A stretch of DNA of 64,000 nt from JANJUB01 sp031386985 (GCA_031386985.1 JANNCV010000023.1:3409-67408); one strand, 5' to 3'; positions 9,623-18,367 are shown, numbered from the stretch's first letter. The notes: generated from the letters alone by a model not told the origin. A program made the numbers and translations.

Positions 9623-10485
9623 TCGTTGAGTAGCGAGAACATCTCTTCGTATTCGTGGAACTTCTCGGGGAAACCGGCGAATATCTCTTCAAACTCTTGT
9701 ACAGTCATTTCGAGGCTTTGAAGACAATCGGATTGGAGTTCATACTTCAACCCATCCACGCCGATTCCCAAGCCCAGGCTCATTGCCATGTAATCACCGA
9801 TGTGAATGCATTCAACCGAGTGGTCAGGCACTTCCATTGCCATCGGGTTATGGTGGTATCGCATCGCCGCGCCAAGCGATGCGGGTAGATTCCACTGATC
9901 GGCAAGAAAGCCTCCAACATCGCAGTGATCAAAACCAAGCACCTTGCGCTCAACCTCATCAAACGTGAGATTCTCTTGGATGGCAAGCTTCAGCATCGTT
10001 TGAGACCGAGACTCTAGCCAAATAGCTAGAGCAACCTTGCCAAGATCGTGCAAAAGGCCACTAATGAAGGTCAGATCGGGGCAAGCTTTCTTAGTCCGTT
10101 GAGCTACCATTTGGGCTCCGACGGCGACGCCGAGACCGTGGGCCCACATTTCCTTGGGTCCAAGTATGTAACCTTTGATGGGCTTGCTCATCCAGGGATA
10201 GCTAGCGGCCACCATGGCCAGATTTCGAACAGTTCGAATGCCCAGAATGACTACCGCATCTTGAGGGGTTGTCACCTGCCGGTTGAGGCCGTAAAACGCC
10301 GAGTTAGCCAAACGCAAAATTCGCGCAGAGAGGCCCTGATCTTGCATGATTTGCTTCGCGATGGAAGCGGCTGAACAAGTGGCCGACTCAGATTCGCGCA
10401 TAACCGCAAGTGCGGCGGCTGGAATCGTCGGCAGGTCTTTCGTTTTTGAAACGATCTCTTCGATTTTTAATGTATGTGAAACCAT
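9619..10485 (-). CDS. HDOD domain signalling protein
   Basis: A stand-alone HDOD domain, a relative of HD phosphohydrolases used in bacterial signal transduction, often with chemotaxis, type IV pili or c-di-GMP pathways. The conserved RLANSAFYG motif is at residues 58-66 and GLLHDLGK at 143-150; a second conserved region DHCDVGGFLADQWNLP follows near 205-220. HDOD proteins generally lack the full HD metal site, so enzymatic activity is doubtful. It is the last gene of a minus-strand operon after a CheC/CheX-like gene and cheD, with only 12 bases after the cheD stop. That context suggests a role in chemosensory or surface-motility signalling. Confidence 0.9.
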   Translation of the reverse strand: MVSHTLKIEEIVSKTKDLPTIPAAALAVMRESESATCSAASIAKQIMQDQGLSARILRLANSAFYGLNRQVTTPQDAVVILGIRTVRNLAMVAASYPWMSKPIKGYILGPKEMWAHGLGVAVGAQMVAQRTKKACPDLTFISGLLHDLGKVALAIWLESRSQTMLKLAIQENLTFDEVERKVLGFDHCDVGGFLADQWNLPASLGAAMRYHHNPMAMEVPDHSVECIHIGDYMAMSLGLGIGVDGLKYELQSDCLQSLEMTVQEFEEIFAGFPEKFHEYEEMFSLLND

Positions 10486-10497
10486 CTTCTGCTTCTC

Positions 10498-10998
10498 CTA
10501 CTTAATTCGGCACATAATGCGCTCGGGCTCACCCGCTGTTCGGATCGTGGCTTTACCCGTTGAGCTATCCACGCTAAAAGTTCGCCCCTTGGTTCCGCCC
10601 GTTTCCTCGGCGAGAACCTCAATTCCATATTCTTCAATCATCTCTTTTACGGTTCGAGTGTTTCGAATTCCGAACTCCAAATGAGTATTGACAACTCTGC
10701 ATTGAAGCACGTGCGCGCCACCAGCAAATATAGCTTTAAGCCTCGTTCGATCTGCGCCTAACCGCTCAACCATTTCGACAAGGGCCACAAAGCCGGTATC
10801 GGCAAACTTTGCCGGACGGTCGCTTGTGGTTTTGTCGAACGCTTTTGGCAGCATAAAGTGAGCCATGGCACTCACGCCCGCGGTCCTATCAGTGACAAAC
10901 AAGCCGATGCAAGAGCCCAGGCCAATACATATGAATGTGGCCTCCCCTTGCACGGCCTGAATCTCCCCAATTCCTACCAGTGATTGTGTTGCTGTCAT
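10498..10998 (-). CDS. cheD: Chemoreceptor glutamine deamidase CheD
   Basis: CheD deamidates specific glutamines in chemoreceptors and binds CheC to adjust adaptation. The catalytic Cys30 lies in GLGSCIGLF and the His47 in AHFMLPK; the GGAH and IRNT motifs of the family follow. ATG at 10998 is chosen because it begins the normal CheD N-terminus (166 aa); an in-frame start at 11043 would add 15 residues that overlap the upstream gene. The upstream CheC/CheX-like gene stops only 4 bases before this start, so the two are probably co-translated. No CheA, CheW or receptor gene is in the window. Confidence 0.93.
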   Translation of the reverse strand: MTATQSLVGIGEIQAVQGEATFICIGLGSCIGLFVTDRTAGVSAMAHFMLPKAFDKTTSDRPAKFADTGFVALVEMVERLGADRTRLKAIFAGGAHVLQCRVVNTHLEFGIRNTRTVKEMIEEYGIEVLAEETGGTKGRTFSVDSSTGKATIRTAGEPERIMCRIK

Positions 10999-11002
10999 GT
11001 CC

Positions 11003-11581
11003 TTATGCTGCCTCGGCGAGGCCGGGTTGGCTTCGTTGATCAAGCTGTTCCTGAGACGTTAAAATAATAATTTGAATCCGGCCATCCCCGTCGAACCCAT
11101 TGAGTTGACTCGTTATCATGACGGCTGAGTGACGATTGTTTCCAACTATCGTGGCAATTGTTTGGATGGCGACGGCATGCATATCGAATACAAAGTCCGG
11201 TTCTGAAGCGACATCAAATCCCAGAGCAAACAAAACGGGATTCACGAACGGAGCTATTCCCTTGCTAAGGTGCTCTAGACGCTGCTCCCAACTGAATTGG
11301 GGATTCGAAATCTGAGCAGCGACAGTTTCGCTGACCAGAATGGCAATGAGATCGGCGGTCGCGCCAAAGCGATAAATTGCGGCAAACGTAGGTGTTTCAT
11401 CTTGATTCGCACGCTTTGCAAGTTGCACCATGCGAACGGATTCACATCGCGTTTGGCTAGGAAGGAGTAAGACACCCGAATTAGCAAAGACATGGGGCAA
11501 GCCATTTTCAACTGCCCGCCCTACGGAAGAGATGCACTGATTTGCCACCTCTACGTCCATTGCTAAATCGTTATTCCACAT
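11003..11581 (-). CDS. CheC/CheX-like chemotaxis phosphatase-family protein
   Basis: The 192-residue protein has the alpha/beta pattern of the CheC/CheX/FliY group: an N-terminal MDVEVANQCISSVGRAV helix and a GIAPFVNPVLFALGFDV helix near residues 105-121. CheC and CheX dephosphorylate CheY-P, and CheC is the regulatory partner of CheD, whose gene starts 4 bases downstream. The typical ExxN active-site pairs are not clear to me, so it may be a partner or scaffold more than an enzyme. The assignment rests on weak sequence likeness plus the tight link to cheD and the HDOD gene. It is the first gene of this three-gene minus-strand operon. Confidence 0.6.
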   Translation of the reverse strand: MWNNDLAMDVEVANQCISSVGRAVENGLPHVFANSGVLLLPSQTRCESVRMVQLAKRANQDETPTFAAIYRFGATADLIAILVSETVAAQISNPQFSWEQRLEHLSKGIAPFVNPVLFALGFDVASEPDFVFDMHAVAIQTIATIVGNNRHSAVMITSQLNGFDGDGRIQIIILTSQEQLDQRSQPGLAEAA

Positions 11582-11634
11582 TCCGCCCGTGGTTTAGATT
11601 CCACTTTGCATGAACTTGACAGCTAGTATTTTTA

Positions 11635-13233
11635 CTAGAGCGCAGAAAGCATAATATTCGCCGGCCAAGCAATCGCGATGCCTTGGTCTTCGACTTCATC
11701 CTGGATTTCGGTCACAGCCCTCAACAATGCCTGAACAGGGCGGCAACTCTGCGTACACCGGGCCGCCAGTATCCCGGCCACCTCGCCGATGTTCCATTCC
11801 ACCGGATGTAGCCGATAACAGCCGTTTGTGATGTGCGTGACTCCGACGTTTTTACAGGCCGGCAGCAAATTCGCCATACGTTGCGGAATTAGGGAGCCGA
11901 GCGGGATCTCAAACGGCACCGTGCTCGTGTCTATCATGTTCGCGCCACTCGTGCTGGGGTGCAAGTCTATTCGATAAGCACCAATCCCAATGGAGTCGGA
12001 AAAACTAGGAGCGCGATCAACCCCTGGATTGGTATAGGCCGCAACATCTTGCTCAACAATCGTATAAGCGGCCTTGATCCGCCGAGACTCACGAATGTAC
12101 GGATATTTCGCAAATCCATCGGTTGTGCCAGTGGTTTCCGGGCTCAAAAAGCAACCGGGATAGCCGATGCCGCCATCTTGGCGAGGCGCCTCGGTTTGAA
12201 GCCAATAGAGCAAGCTTAGCGATAACTCCCTCGACTGGGTTAGTCTCGCCGCCGAAATTGGCCCGCTCGCTCCCGGCATTGGATGGGGCTCGTAAGATTC
12301 AACGTCCAGAATTGTCTGCAGAAAGAAATCGTTTTGAGGCCAATTGACCATGGTAACGGGCAAGCGCGGCTGAGTTAAGTTTATTGGGTTCACAATTTGG
12401 CGGTATGGGAACAAGGCATACCAATCTTCGCTAAACAACGGCAGATTCCGAGGCTCGCCCGTATGAGCGTGTAGTACATCAAATCCGAGGAGGGGCCCCG
12501 GCCAAAACTCAGGCTTGTACGCTTTCCAGAAGTCATACGTTGGGGGCTTCTCAATCAAATGCGACGACCCCTCATCAAAACCCATCGCAAAAACCCACGT
12601 TAGCCCCTGAACATTCTGTGGATGAGCCCGGCCATCAAGTGCGTTCGGCTCGCCCGTTTCGGCCTTGCTCTCTGCTCCTACCACATACTCGGTTCCGGTC
12701 AGCAAGAGCAAATCTCCCAGTTCCGTTGCATCCAGCACATAGTCGCACGAAATCCACTCCTCGAGACCCGACTCTAAGTCCAAAAACAAAACGCCGCGTA
12801 CATGATCGCCATGTACCTCGGCCGCCTTTGGCTTCGTGCGATAACGGATGGTCAGCCGCCCCGATGCAAGTGCTGGTCCCAACATATCGAGTAACACCGC
12901 CACCGCAACTTTAGGCTCATGGCAGAGCTTGCTCACCCACCCCGTCCCGGGATTGAAATGAGGATCAGCCGCGATCTCCGGCCGCAAAGAGCCAAACTTT
13001 CGATACCAATCACGAACGCGATTGCGAAAGTCTCGATAACGGGACGTACAACCGAACTCCTCAATCCAAGGATGCTCATCCGGCGGGACAGCTTGAGAAG
13101 TAAGCTGGCCGCCAATCCAATCCGTCTCCTCGGTCAGGATGACTGAACAGCCTAAATCGGTGGCTGATAATGCCGCCGCGACGCCGCCAACGCCTCCACC
13201 CACGATTAGAACTTGACAGTGACGCTCAAACAC
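11635..13233 (-). CDS. FAD-dependent oxidoreductase (FAD_oxidored type)
   Basis: A 532-residue flavoprotein. The N-terminus carries the dinucleotide-binding motif VLIVGGGVGGVAAA (residues 8-21) with the later acidic TEETDWIGGQLTSQ segment typical of the FAD_oxidored (PF12831) family. A second FAD-contact region, VLDATELGDLL, is near residue 165-175, and a C-terminal conserved HITNGCYRLHPVEWNIGE segment near 475-492 closes the FAD fold. Members are of mostly unknown substrate. There is no signal peptide, so it should be cytoplasmic. It is separated from the CheC/CheX-like gene by about 50 bases on the same strand, and a terminator from the PEP-CTERM gene lies upstream of it. Confidence 0.85.
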   Translation of the reverse strand: MFERHCQVLIVGGGVGGVAAALSATDLGCSVILTEETDWIGGQLTSQAVPPDEHPWIEEFGCTSRYRDFRNRVRDWYRKFGSLRPEIAADPHFNPGTGWVSKLCHEPKVAVAVLLDMLGPALASGRLTIRYRTKPKAAEVHGDHVRGVLFLDLESGLEEWISCDYVLDATELGDLLLLTGTEYVVGAESKAETGEPNALDGRAHPQNVQGLTWVFAMGFDEGSSHLIEKPPTYDFWKAYKPEFWPGPLLGFDVLHAHTGEPRNLPLFSEDWYALFPYRQIVNPINLTQPRLPVTMVNWPQNDFFLQTILDVESYEPHPMPGASGPISAARLTQSRELSLSLLYWLQTEAPRQDGGIGYPGCFLSPETTGTTDGFAKYPYIRESRRIKAAYTIVEQDVAAYTNPGVDRAPSFSDSIGIGAYRIDLHPSTSGANMIDTSTVPFEIPLGSLIPQRMANLLPACKNVGVTHITNGCYRLHPVEWNIGEVAGILAARCTQSCRPVQALLRAVTEIQDEVEDQGIAIAWPANIMLSAL

Positions 13234-13251
13234 GGCATCATGCTACCAAAC

Positions 13252-13280
13252 AAAAGCAAAAAGGCACGATTTCTCGTGCC
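13252..13280 (-). terminator. Rho-independent terminator of the PEP-CTERM gene
   Basis: On the minus strand a perfect 7-bp stem (GGCACGA / TCGTGCC, loop GAAA) at 13263-13280 is followed by a T-rich tail (TTTTTGCTTTTG). It lies just after the stop of the PEP-CTERM gene at 13308 and before the FAD oxidoreductase start. Confidence 0.8.
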
Positions 13281-13307
13281 CAAAATCCATCCAAAATAGA
13301 ATCCCCT

Positions 13308-14024
13308 TTAACTTTGCTTCTTTTTCCGACGTCGAGCAACCAGAATCGCACCAGTAGCCAATGCAATCATCGAAGTTGGCTCCGGCACGGGTGGGCATTC
13401 ATTGTCATCGTCCTTAATCAGAAAGGCTGCCCCGCCAAGAAGAGCGAGCAAAGGAAGGAAGTTATCTCGGCGAGAAGACGTAACCGACGAAGTCGTAATG
13501 ATCGGCGTTGGTGCTGGAACTTCAGCTACGCCGGGAATAACCGATGGAATAACCATTGCCACCGCCGCTGAATCTTCAACTGCGCCCGTAACTTCGCCCG
13601 TCGCTGTTGCCCCAATCGTTGGCGAAGTGCCAATAGCGGGGACATTCCAGATCATCGGGTTTCCGCAGACTTTAAGCAAAACCGGACGTCCGCTGCTATC
13701 CGCAAACACGTTGGCACCTTTCTTCAACTGCAATACACGGCTTCGCAAAACGCTATCGTGAACGTTGTAAACCGTGTAGGCTCCACCGTGGTCCAAGGCA
13801 CTCATGTGCAAGGTCCCAAAGTAGGAAAGAAGCCGTGGCTGGCTCATTCTAAAGTGTCGAACATAGCGATCCGCAACGATCGGGTCCGTTTTAACATGCT
13901 GAATCAAATCCGCCAATGATTTGACTGGCCGGCGGACATATGCGCCGGTAGGAACTGCGGCGTGAACGACCGTTGCAATCGTCAGCAGTCCAGATATCAG
14001 CAAAATTCGAGTTTGGAGTTTCAT
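13308..14024 (-). CDS. PEP-CTERM sorting-signal protein
   Basis: A secreted protein with a cleavable signal peptide (residues 1-22, ending VVHAA) and a C-terminal sorting tag: PVPEPTSMIALATGAILVARRRKKK, that is, a PEP motif, a hydrophobic helix and a basic tail. PEP-CTERM tags are recognised by exosortase, which was not seen in this window. A second hydrophobic stretch (LLALLGGAAFLI, near residue 190) lies before the tag. The mature part has no domain I recognise. It has its own downstream terminator. About 220 bases upstream separate it from metG; a TTGACA-like element lies there on the minus strand, without a clear -10 partner. Confidence 0.85.
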   Translation of the reverse strand: MKLQTRILLISGLLTIATVVHAAVPTGAYVRRPVKSLADLIQHVKTDPIVADRYVRHFRMSQPRLLSYFGTLHMSALDHGGAYTVYNVHDSVLRSRVLQLKKGANVFADSSGRPVLLKVCGNPMIWNVPAIGTSPTIGATATGEVTGAVEDSAAVAMVIPSVIPGVAEVPAPTPIITTSSVTSSRRDNFLPLLALLGGAAFLIKDDDNECPPVPEPTSMIALATGAILVARRRKKKQS

Positions 14025-14245
14025 TTCATTCTCAACCGATTAGGTTGTCATCTCAATCTGCATTCTCCGTGCCAACATTCGATTCGTTGATCAAACAGGC
14101 AACATCACCGGGAAACGCAGGTTCGCGATCAGACTCATAGTATATGTCAAGTATTACCCACCTGACACCCGCCATGTTACTAGTTTTCATGATTTTGAAC
14201 GCCTCAGGCGGTGTCTTGGGACAAGGCTTCACAATCTAGAGAGAA

Positions 14246-16177
14246 ATGTCCAAGCGGTATTACATCACCACTCCAATCTATTACGTCAATGCCGCCCCCC
14301 ACATTGGGAGTGCGCTAACCACCGCGGTTTGCGATTTTGAGCGCCGCTATCGCAAGATGCGAGGCGAGGAGGTCCACTTCTTGACCGGGACTGACGAAAA
14401 TGCGACCAAGGTTTTCGAAGCCGCTCAAATCGCCGGTAGGAATCCCCATGAGTTTGCGGATGAAGTTGCACACAAATTCGTTGAGGCTTGGGACTTCCTA
14501 GATATCGAGTATGACGATTTCATCCGTACAACCGAAGATCGCCATCGGGACGCGGTTCAGAAATTCTTTAACCTCTTGAAAGATAAGGGCTACATCTATG
14601 CCGACAAATATGAAGGTTGGTACGACGTTTCTGCTGAAACCTTTGTGCGCGAATCTGACTTGGTGGACGGGAAGAGCCCGGACGGCAACGAAGTTAGAAG
14701 GGTTAGTGAGGAAAACTACTTCTTCAAGCTGTCAGCTTTCGGAGACCGGTTGCTAGCTCACATCGAAGCCAATCGCACCTTCCTCTTGCCCGAATCCCGA
14801 AAGAACGAAGTCGTGAGTTTTGTTAAACAGGGTTTGCGAGACATGTGCATCACCCGGCAAAACACCGGCTGGGGCATTCCCGTTCCGGGCGATGACTCTA
14901 AGGTCATTTACGTTTGGTTCGACGCCCTCATTAACTACTTGACGGCGACTGGCTGGCCCAATTCGGGATGGGACGACCTGTGGCCCGCTGATGTGCATTG
15001 GATGGGCAAAGAGATTTTCACCCGGTTCCACGCAACACTGTGGCCGGCGATGCTGATGGCCGCCGATTTGCCGCTACCAAAAACAATCATTGCCCACGGC
15101 TGGTTCACGTTTGGTGGCGAGAAAATCAGCAAGTCGAAAGAAGGCGGCTTGGTCACGCCTCAGCAACTTGCCGCTCACTTGGTGGAGGTTTCCGGGTGTA
15201 CCCCTCCGATCGGCAAGGATGCCGTTCGTTACAGCCTGGCGGCCCTGCTCCCCTATGAGGGCGACACGAACTACAGCTACGAGGAAGTCGAGCGGAGATA
15301 CAATTCCGATCTCGCCAATGACCTTGGCAACGCTCTGAACCGGAGCCTCTCCATGGCTCACAAGTTTGTTGATGGAGTCATCCCCGATTCTGAACCTGCG
15401 GACGAAGTCCTAAAGGAAGTTTCGATCGCGAAGTCAGAATATGAAGCGATGATCGCGACTTTTCGCTGGGATCAAGCCGTTGATCGCGCAATCGCATTGG
15501 TCAGATTTTTGAACAAGTATATAGACACCGCCTCGCCATGGGCAATGGCAAAAAACAGCGATCCAGCCCTTCCGAGCGTAATCCGCGGGCTGCTCCTCTG
15601 CCTCCGCACGGCGGAGGGGCTGATCCGCCCCATCATGCCCACCGCCGCCGATGCCATCGCCGCTCAGCTCAGCCTGCCTACTCTGCTCAATTGGGCGGAT
15701 ATCGGCCTAGTATCGTCTGTTCCAGCGGGAGTCAAGCTCGGCCAGCCTCAACCCATTTTCCCTCGCATAGACCTCAAGAAAAACATGGAAACCAAACCCA
15801 CTCCCGCCCCCGTCGCCGAAGTCGCCATTCCCGTACCAACTCCTGAGACCAACGAGATTGCAATCTCCGATTTCGCCAAAGTCCAACTCCGCGTGGCTCG
15901 CGTCCTCGAAGCCGAAGAGATAGAAGGGAGCGATAAGCTCCTTAAACTTCAAGTCATCATCGGCGATGAGAGGCGCCAAGTGGTTGCCGGAATCAAGGCG
16001 AACTATCAGCCCGCCGACCTAGTGGGCCGGCAAGTCGTCATCGTCTACAACCTCAAACCGGCAAAGCTCAGGGGAGTCGAAAGCCAAGGAATGCTCTTAG
16101 CCGCCGTGGATGATTCCGGCGGAGCCATTTTGCTACAACCTGAACAAGAAGCCCCAGAAGGGGCGATGGTTCGGTAG
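14246..16177 (+). CDS. metG: Methionyl-tRNA synthetase with C-terminal tRNA-binding domain
   Basis: Charges tRNA-Met with methionine. The class I signature HIGS is at residues 19-22 and the KMSKS loop appears as KISKS at about 293-297. The connective region that in many MetRS carries zinc-binding cysteines reads YEGWYDVSAETFV here, so this is the zinc-free form. After an Ala/Pro-rich linker (about residues 515-540), a Trbp111/EMAP-II type OB-fold domain begins (ISDFAKVQLRVARVLEAEEI) and runs to the end; it dimerises the enzyme and helps bind tRNA. An AGAGAG sequence before the ATG is a weak ribosome-binding site. Full length, 643 aa. Confidence 0.97.
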   Translation: MSKRYYITTPIYYVNAAPHIGSALTTAVCDFERRYRKMRGEEVHFLTGTDENATKVFEAAQIAGRNPHEFADEVAHKFVEAWDFLDIEYDDFIRTTEDRHRDAVQKFFNLLKDKGYIYADKYEGWYDVSAETFVRESDLVDGKSPDGNEVRRVSEENYFFKLSAFGDRLLAHIEANRTFLLPESRKNEVVSFVKQGLRDMCITRQNTGWGIPVPGDDSKVIYVWFDALINYLTATGWPNSGWDDLWPADVHWMGKEIFTRFHATLWPAMLMAADLPLPKTIIAHGWFTFGGEKISKSKEGGLVTPQQLAAHLVEVSGCTPPIGKDAVRYSLAALLPYEGDTNYSYEEVERRYNSDLANDLGNALNRSLSMAHKFVDGVIPDSEPADEVLKEVSIAKSEYEAMIATFRWDQAVDRAIALVRFLNKYIDTASPWAMAKNSDPALPSVIRGLLLCLRTAEGLIRPIMPTAADAIAAQLSLPTLLNWADIGLVSSVPAGVKLGQPQPIFPRIDLKKNMETKPTPAPVAEVAIPVPTPETNEIAISDFAKVQLRVARVLEAEEIEGSDKLLKLQVIIGDERRQVVAGIKANYQPADLVGRQVVIVYNLKPAKLRGVESQGMLLAAVDDSGGAILLQPEQEAPEGAMVR

Positions 16178-16291
16178 CTGCGCGAGTCCCGACCAACGCC
16201 GTGGGCAACCCGATATAACCTAAACCAACAATACAAAGCGTCATGGGGAGGCTGAATTATGGCATAGACCCAAGTTGCGAACCGTCGGCGA

Positions 16292-16993
16292 TCACTGCCC
16301 GCCATACCAATCGATTTTTCCCCCGTGCAACTTCGCAACCTCCCTGAAAATTTCCTCCTCATCATGCTCGCCACCACGCGAGATTGTTGCGGTTACCCGA
16401 AGGATCACTGTCTTGCCCTCTTTGCGAATCACGGCTTTGTAGAAGGAAGGGTCAACGTAAGGAACGGTAGCCTGTGCTGATTTGAGATCGGAGTAGCTTA
16501 TCTCGATTACGAAATCCATGGGTTCGCCGTTTGGAGCAGGGGCGTATACACCCACAGGCTTGGTGATCATGGGAGTCTTGCCATCGGGACCAAACTGATA
16601 CGGGATTCCGGATTTGAGCACTGTGCCACCAAAGGCAGTAACGAGCCTCGAAATATCCGCTTCATCACCCGGATTTACGGCCCGACCGCCCCGACCCGTA
16701 AAGATGAGAATACTGCCGGGGTTTCGCAAGGGAGCAAATACGATCTTGTAGCCACTCTCGGCGAGTTCGCCCAAACCCTTCAAATCTCCCTTGGGCCGCA
16801 GGACCAGAATCCAAGCTGGATCAAGCCGATAGCGATTCATCTGCAACGCAAGTGTGTCCCGAAAATCCATCGTCACGAATGCGGTTGCCGGTGGCGGCCC
16901 GGTAACCACACGCCTCACGGTGCGCGCAGTGTTTGAGCAGCCGAATAAGCCCAGCAAGAGCATGCCGACGACAAAAACGTAGGCAGTTCTCAT
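16292..16993 (-). CDS. Hypothetical lipoprotein
   Basis: ATG at 16993 begins a lipoprotein signal peptide with lipobox LFGC (Cys at about residue 17); the longer frame from 17011 adds six residues that do not help. The mature part (about 215 aa) is soluble and has alternating strands, with a TGRGGRAVNPGDEADISRLV segment and a C-terminal repeat-like ILRVTATISRGGEHDEEEIF. I do not recognise the family. It is convergent with metG and stands alone. Confidence 0.7.
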   Translation of the reverse strand: MRTAYVFVVGMLLLGLFGCSNTARTVRRVVTGPPPATAFVTMDFRDTLALQMNRYRLDPAWILVLRPKGDLKGLGELAESGYKIVFAPLRNPGSILIFTGRGGRAVNPGDEADISRLVTAFGGTVLKSGIPYQFGPDGKTPMITKPVGVYAPAPNGEPMDFVIEISYSDLKSAQATVPYVDPSFYKAVIRKEGKTVILRVTATISRGGEHDEEEIFREVAKLHGGKIDWYGGQ

Positions 16994-17250
16994 GTTTCCA
17001 ATTTGGCACAAAAGCTTTGGAATAACAACCTAACTAAAGGCGGTCACCCGCGTCTACTCCAGTTAGGCCCAAGGTTGTCAACAATTCAGCACAGCAACAA
17101 GACTAAAGGGATTCGAAACAGAGTTTTGAGTTTCGGTCTCTTCGCATGGGGGATCGGAAGTTTTCGGATCAATCCCAGGGGAAACAGAATTCGGTTCAGA
17201 AATCCGAAGTAGAGGCTCGGAAGAGTGAAGAAGAGGTCCAGAAGCAACTT

Positions 17251-17334
17251 CCGAAGCTCTTCTTCAATCTTCCGAAGGTCGTGTTGGCATTTCCGAAGGT
17301 CGCTTTCGATCTACCGAAGCTCGTATTGGCAGTG
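17251..17334 (+). repeat. Four tandem 21-bp repeats (CCGAAG-phased)
   Basis: The hexamer CCGAAG recurs at exactly 21-base steps (17251, 17272, 17293, 17314) inside an otherwise gene-free stretch. In one plus-strand frame the units read as heptapeptides of the form (L/F)PK(L/V)xxx. The long plus frame that contains them (17146-17736) runs through a palindromic repeat and over a better gene on the other strand, so I do not call it a gene. The wider span 17012-17492 (about 480 bases) holds only this repeat and the palindrome at 17438. Confidence 0.7.
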
Positions 17335-17437
17335 CGGGAGCGAATTGCGCGAGTGCGGAGGGGATTCTCGAAACCGCGCCGGAAGATGAAGGCAAATCAA
17401 CCCGACGATCTATTGCCAAACCTCGGAGCTTCCACAA

Positions 17438-17470
17438 GGAGCCACATTGCCAAGGGGCGGAATGTGGCAC
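17438..17470. repeat. Palindromic repeat, copy A
   Basis: Contains the perfect inverted repeat GCCACATT / AATGTGGC around a GC-rich loop (GCCAAGGGGCGG). A near-identical copy lies at 17825-17856. The pair brackets the small membrane-protein gene at 17493-17723. This is the layout of a REP-type extragenic palindrome. Confidence 0.8.
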
Positions 17471-17492
17471 AACGGCGACGCCGTCGAAAACT

Positions 17493-17723
17493 TCACCGTA
17501 TGCCCCTGATTTTTGCAAGCAGTGCTACGATCCCAAGACCGAACAACACGATGTACTCGGGAGGGGCCTCCATGTCTAGGGCACATACAATCGCAACAAC
17601 AAGGAAACCGATGAGCACCGAATATCGCACACGCTTCATCGTTCGAGTGCGCTGGCGAGCATCCTCGGTCATCCGGTCTAGGGCCAATGCTGCAGAACCA
17701 AGATTCACATTTTCAGATGCCAT
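17493..17723 (-). CDS. Small two-helix membrane protein, 76 aa
   Basis: A hydrophilic N-terminus (about 30 residues) is followed by two membrane segments, VLIGFLVVAIVCALDM and YIVLFGLGIVALLAKI, joined by a short loop (EAPPE), and a basic end. I do not recognise the family. The hydrophobic pattern and clean ATG at 17723 favour this frame over the overlapping low-complexity plus-strand frame. The gene is flanked by two copies of one palindromic repeat, which may mean the unit moved or was duplicated together. Confidence 0.55.
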   Translation of the reverse strand: MASENVNLGSAALALDRMTEDARQRTRTMKRVRYSVLIGFLVVAIVCALDMEAPPEYIVLFGLGIVALLAKIRGIR

Positions 17724-17824
17724 TCTTGCAGTATAACCGCAAATCTGGGAGTTTCCTAGGAATTCTCAGGGTGTTGAACACGAATGCGCCCCTCAAACTC
17801 ATCATCCCTCGACCCTTTACGCCA

Positions 17825-17856
17825 GGAGCCACATTGGCAGGGGCGGAATGTGGCAC
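17825..17856. repeat. Palindromic repeat, copy B
   Basis: Same element as at 17438-17470: GCCACATT and AATGTGGC separated by GGCAGGGGCGG. It lies between the small minus-strand membrane-protein gene and the plus-strand gene at 17908. Confidence 0.8.
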
Positions 17857-17907
17857 AAGGGTCCGACACGGGCGTCGTAACGGGTTCAACGCGTCATAAT
17901 CGACCGT

Positions 17908-18198
17908 ATGGCAGCGCCACTTTTCAAATACAAAGAGCCGTTTCACACCCTTTTGGCCATGAAACCGCTTCAGTACACCGATGCTGTCAATCTGGTAGTT
18001 GCGATCAATGTTCAAGGCGCGACCACGGACGAAGCCTGGAAAAATGCGACTGAATATTTAGTGACGAGGGGATTCCACGACCTGAGTGTTGACGCTGGTG
18101 GAACGCTAACCGCTGAGCGAGGGTCGATGTTCGGCAACTTCACATCGTTTCACATCAAGAAGCTGATCACGGCAGCAAAAATGACCAGAACAGCTTGA
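17908..18198 (+). CDS. Hypothetical protein, 96 aa
   Basis: A soluble protein with a clear alternating pattern (DAVNLVVAINVQGATTDEAW near residues 25-44, then TEYLVTRGFHDLSVDAGG). I do not recognise it. No signal peptide. Its TGA stop codon (18196-18198) is the first three bases of the 172-bp repeat that also occurs downstream, so the repeat boundary coincides with the end of the gene. Confidence 0.55.
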   Translation: MAAPLFKYKEPFHTLLAMKPLQYTDAVNLVVAINVQGATTDEAWKNATEYLVTRGFHDLSVDAGGTLTAERGSMFGNFTSFHIKKLITAAKMTRTA

Positions 18199-18367
18199 GT
18201 GAGCTCCGCGCACCTCGTGCCATACGACCCTCTGGGCGTGTGGCGCTTGTTGTAACCCACGAGCAACCCTTAAAAAGTGGGATGATTTGGGCTAAACTGC
18301 GAAAATGCGAACTGCACTAGCTCTCATCCTCGCCCTCGCTCTCGGGCGCCGCTTTGGCCCAATCCAA
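18196..18367 (+). repeat. Direct repeat, copy 1 (promoter plus start of a gene)
   Basis: 172 bases nearly identical to 18780-18954. Both begin TGAGTGAGCTCCGCGCACC, contain a putative promoter (TTAAAA, 17 bases, TAAACT) and run into the first codons of the small secreted protein gene. Copy 1 lacks one C and a TC dinucleotide that copy 2 has; these three indels explain the whole length difference. Confidence 0.92.

Noticed and set aside
14173..14238. A 21-codon frame (MLLVFMILNASG...) directly before metG
   Set aside because: It looks like a short leader peptide but has no methionine codon run, terminator or antiterminator to support attenuation.
17251..17334. Possible CRISPR array from the regularly spaced CCGAAG units
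   Set aside because: Units are contiguous 21-mers without spacers, and no cas gene is present.
17146..17736. A 196-codon plus-strand frame containing the 21-bp repeats
   Set aside because: It is low in complexity, crosses a palindromic repeat and overlaps a better membrane-protein gene on the minus strand.
18196..18300. Possible integron attC site in the repeat behind small genes
   Set aside because: The repeat has no RYYYAAC and GTTRRRY core pair, and no integrase gene is present.
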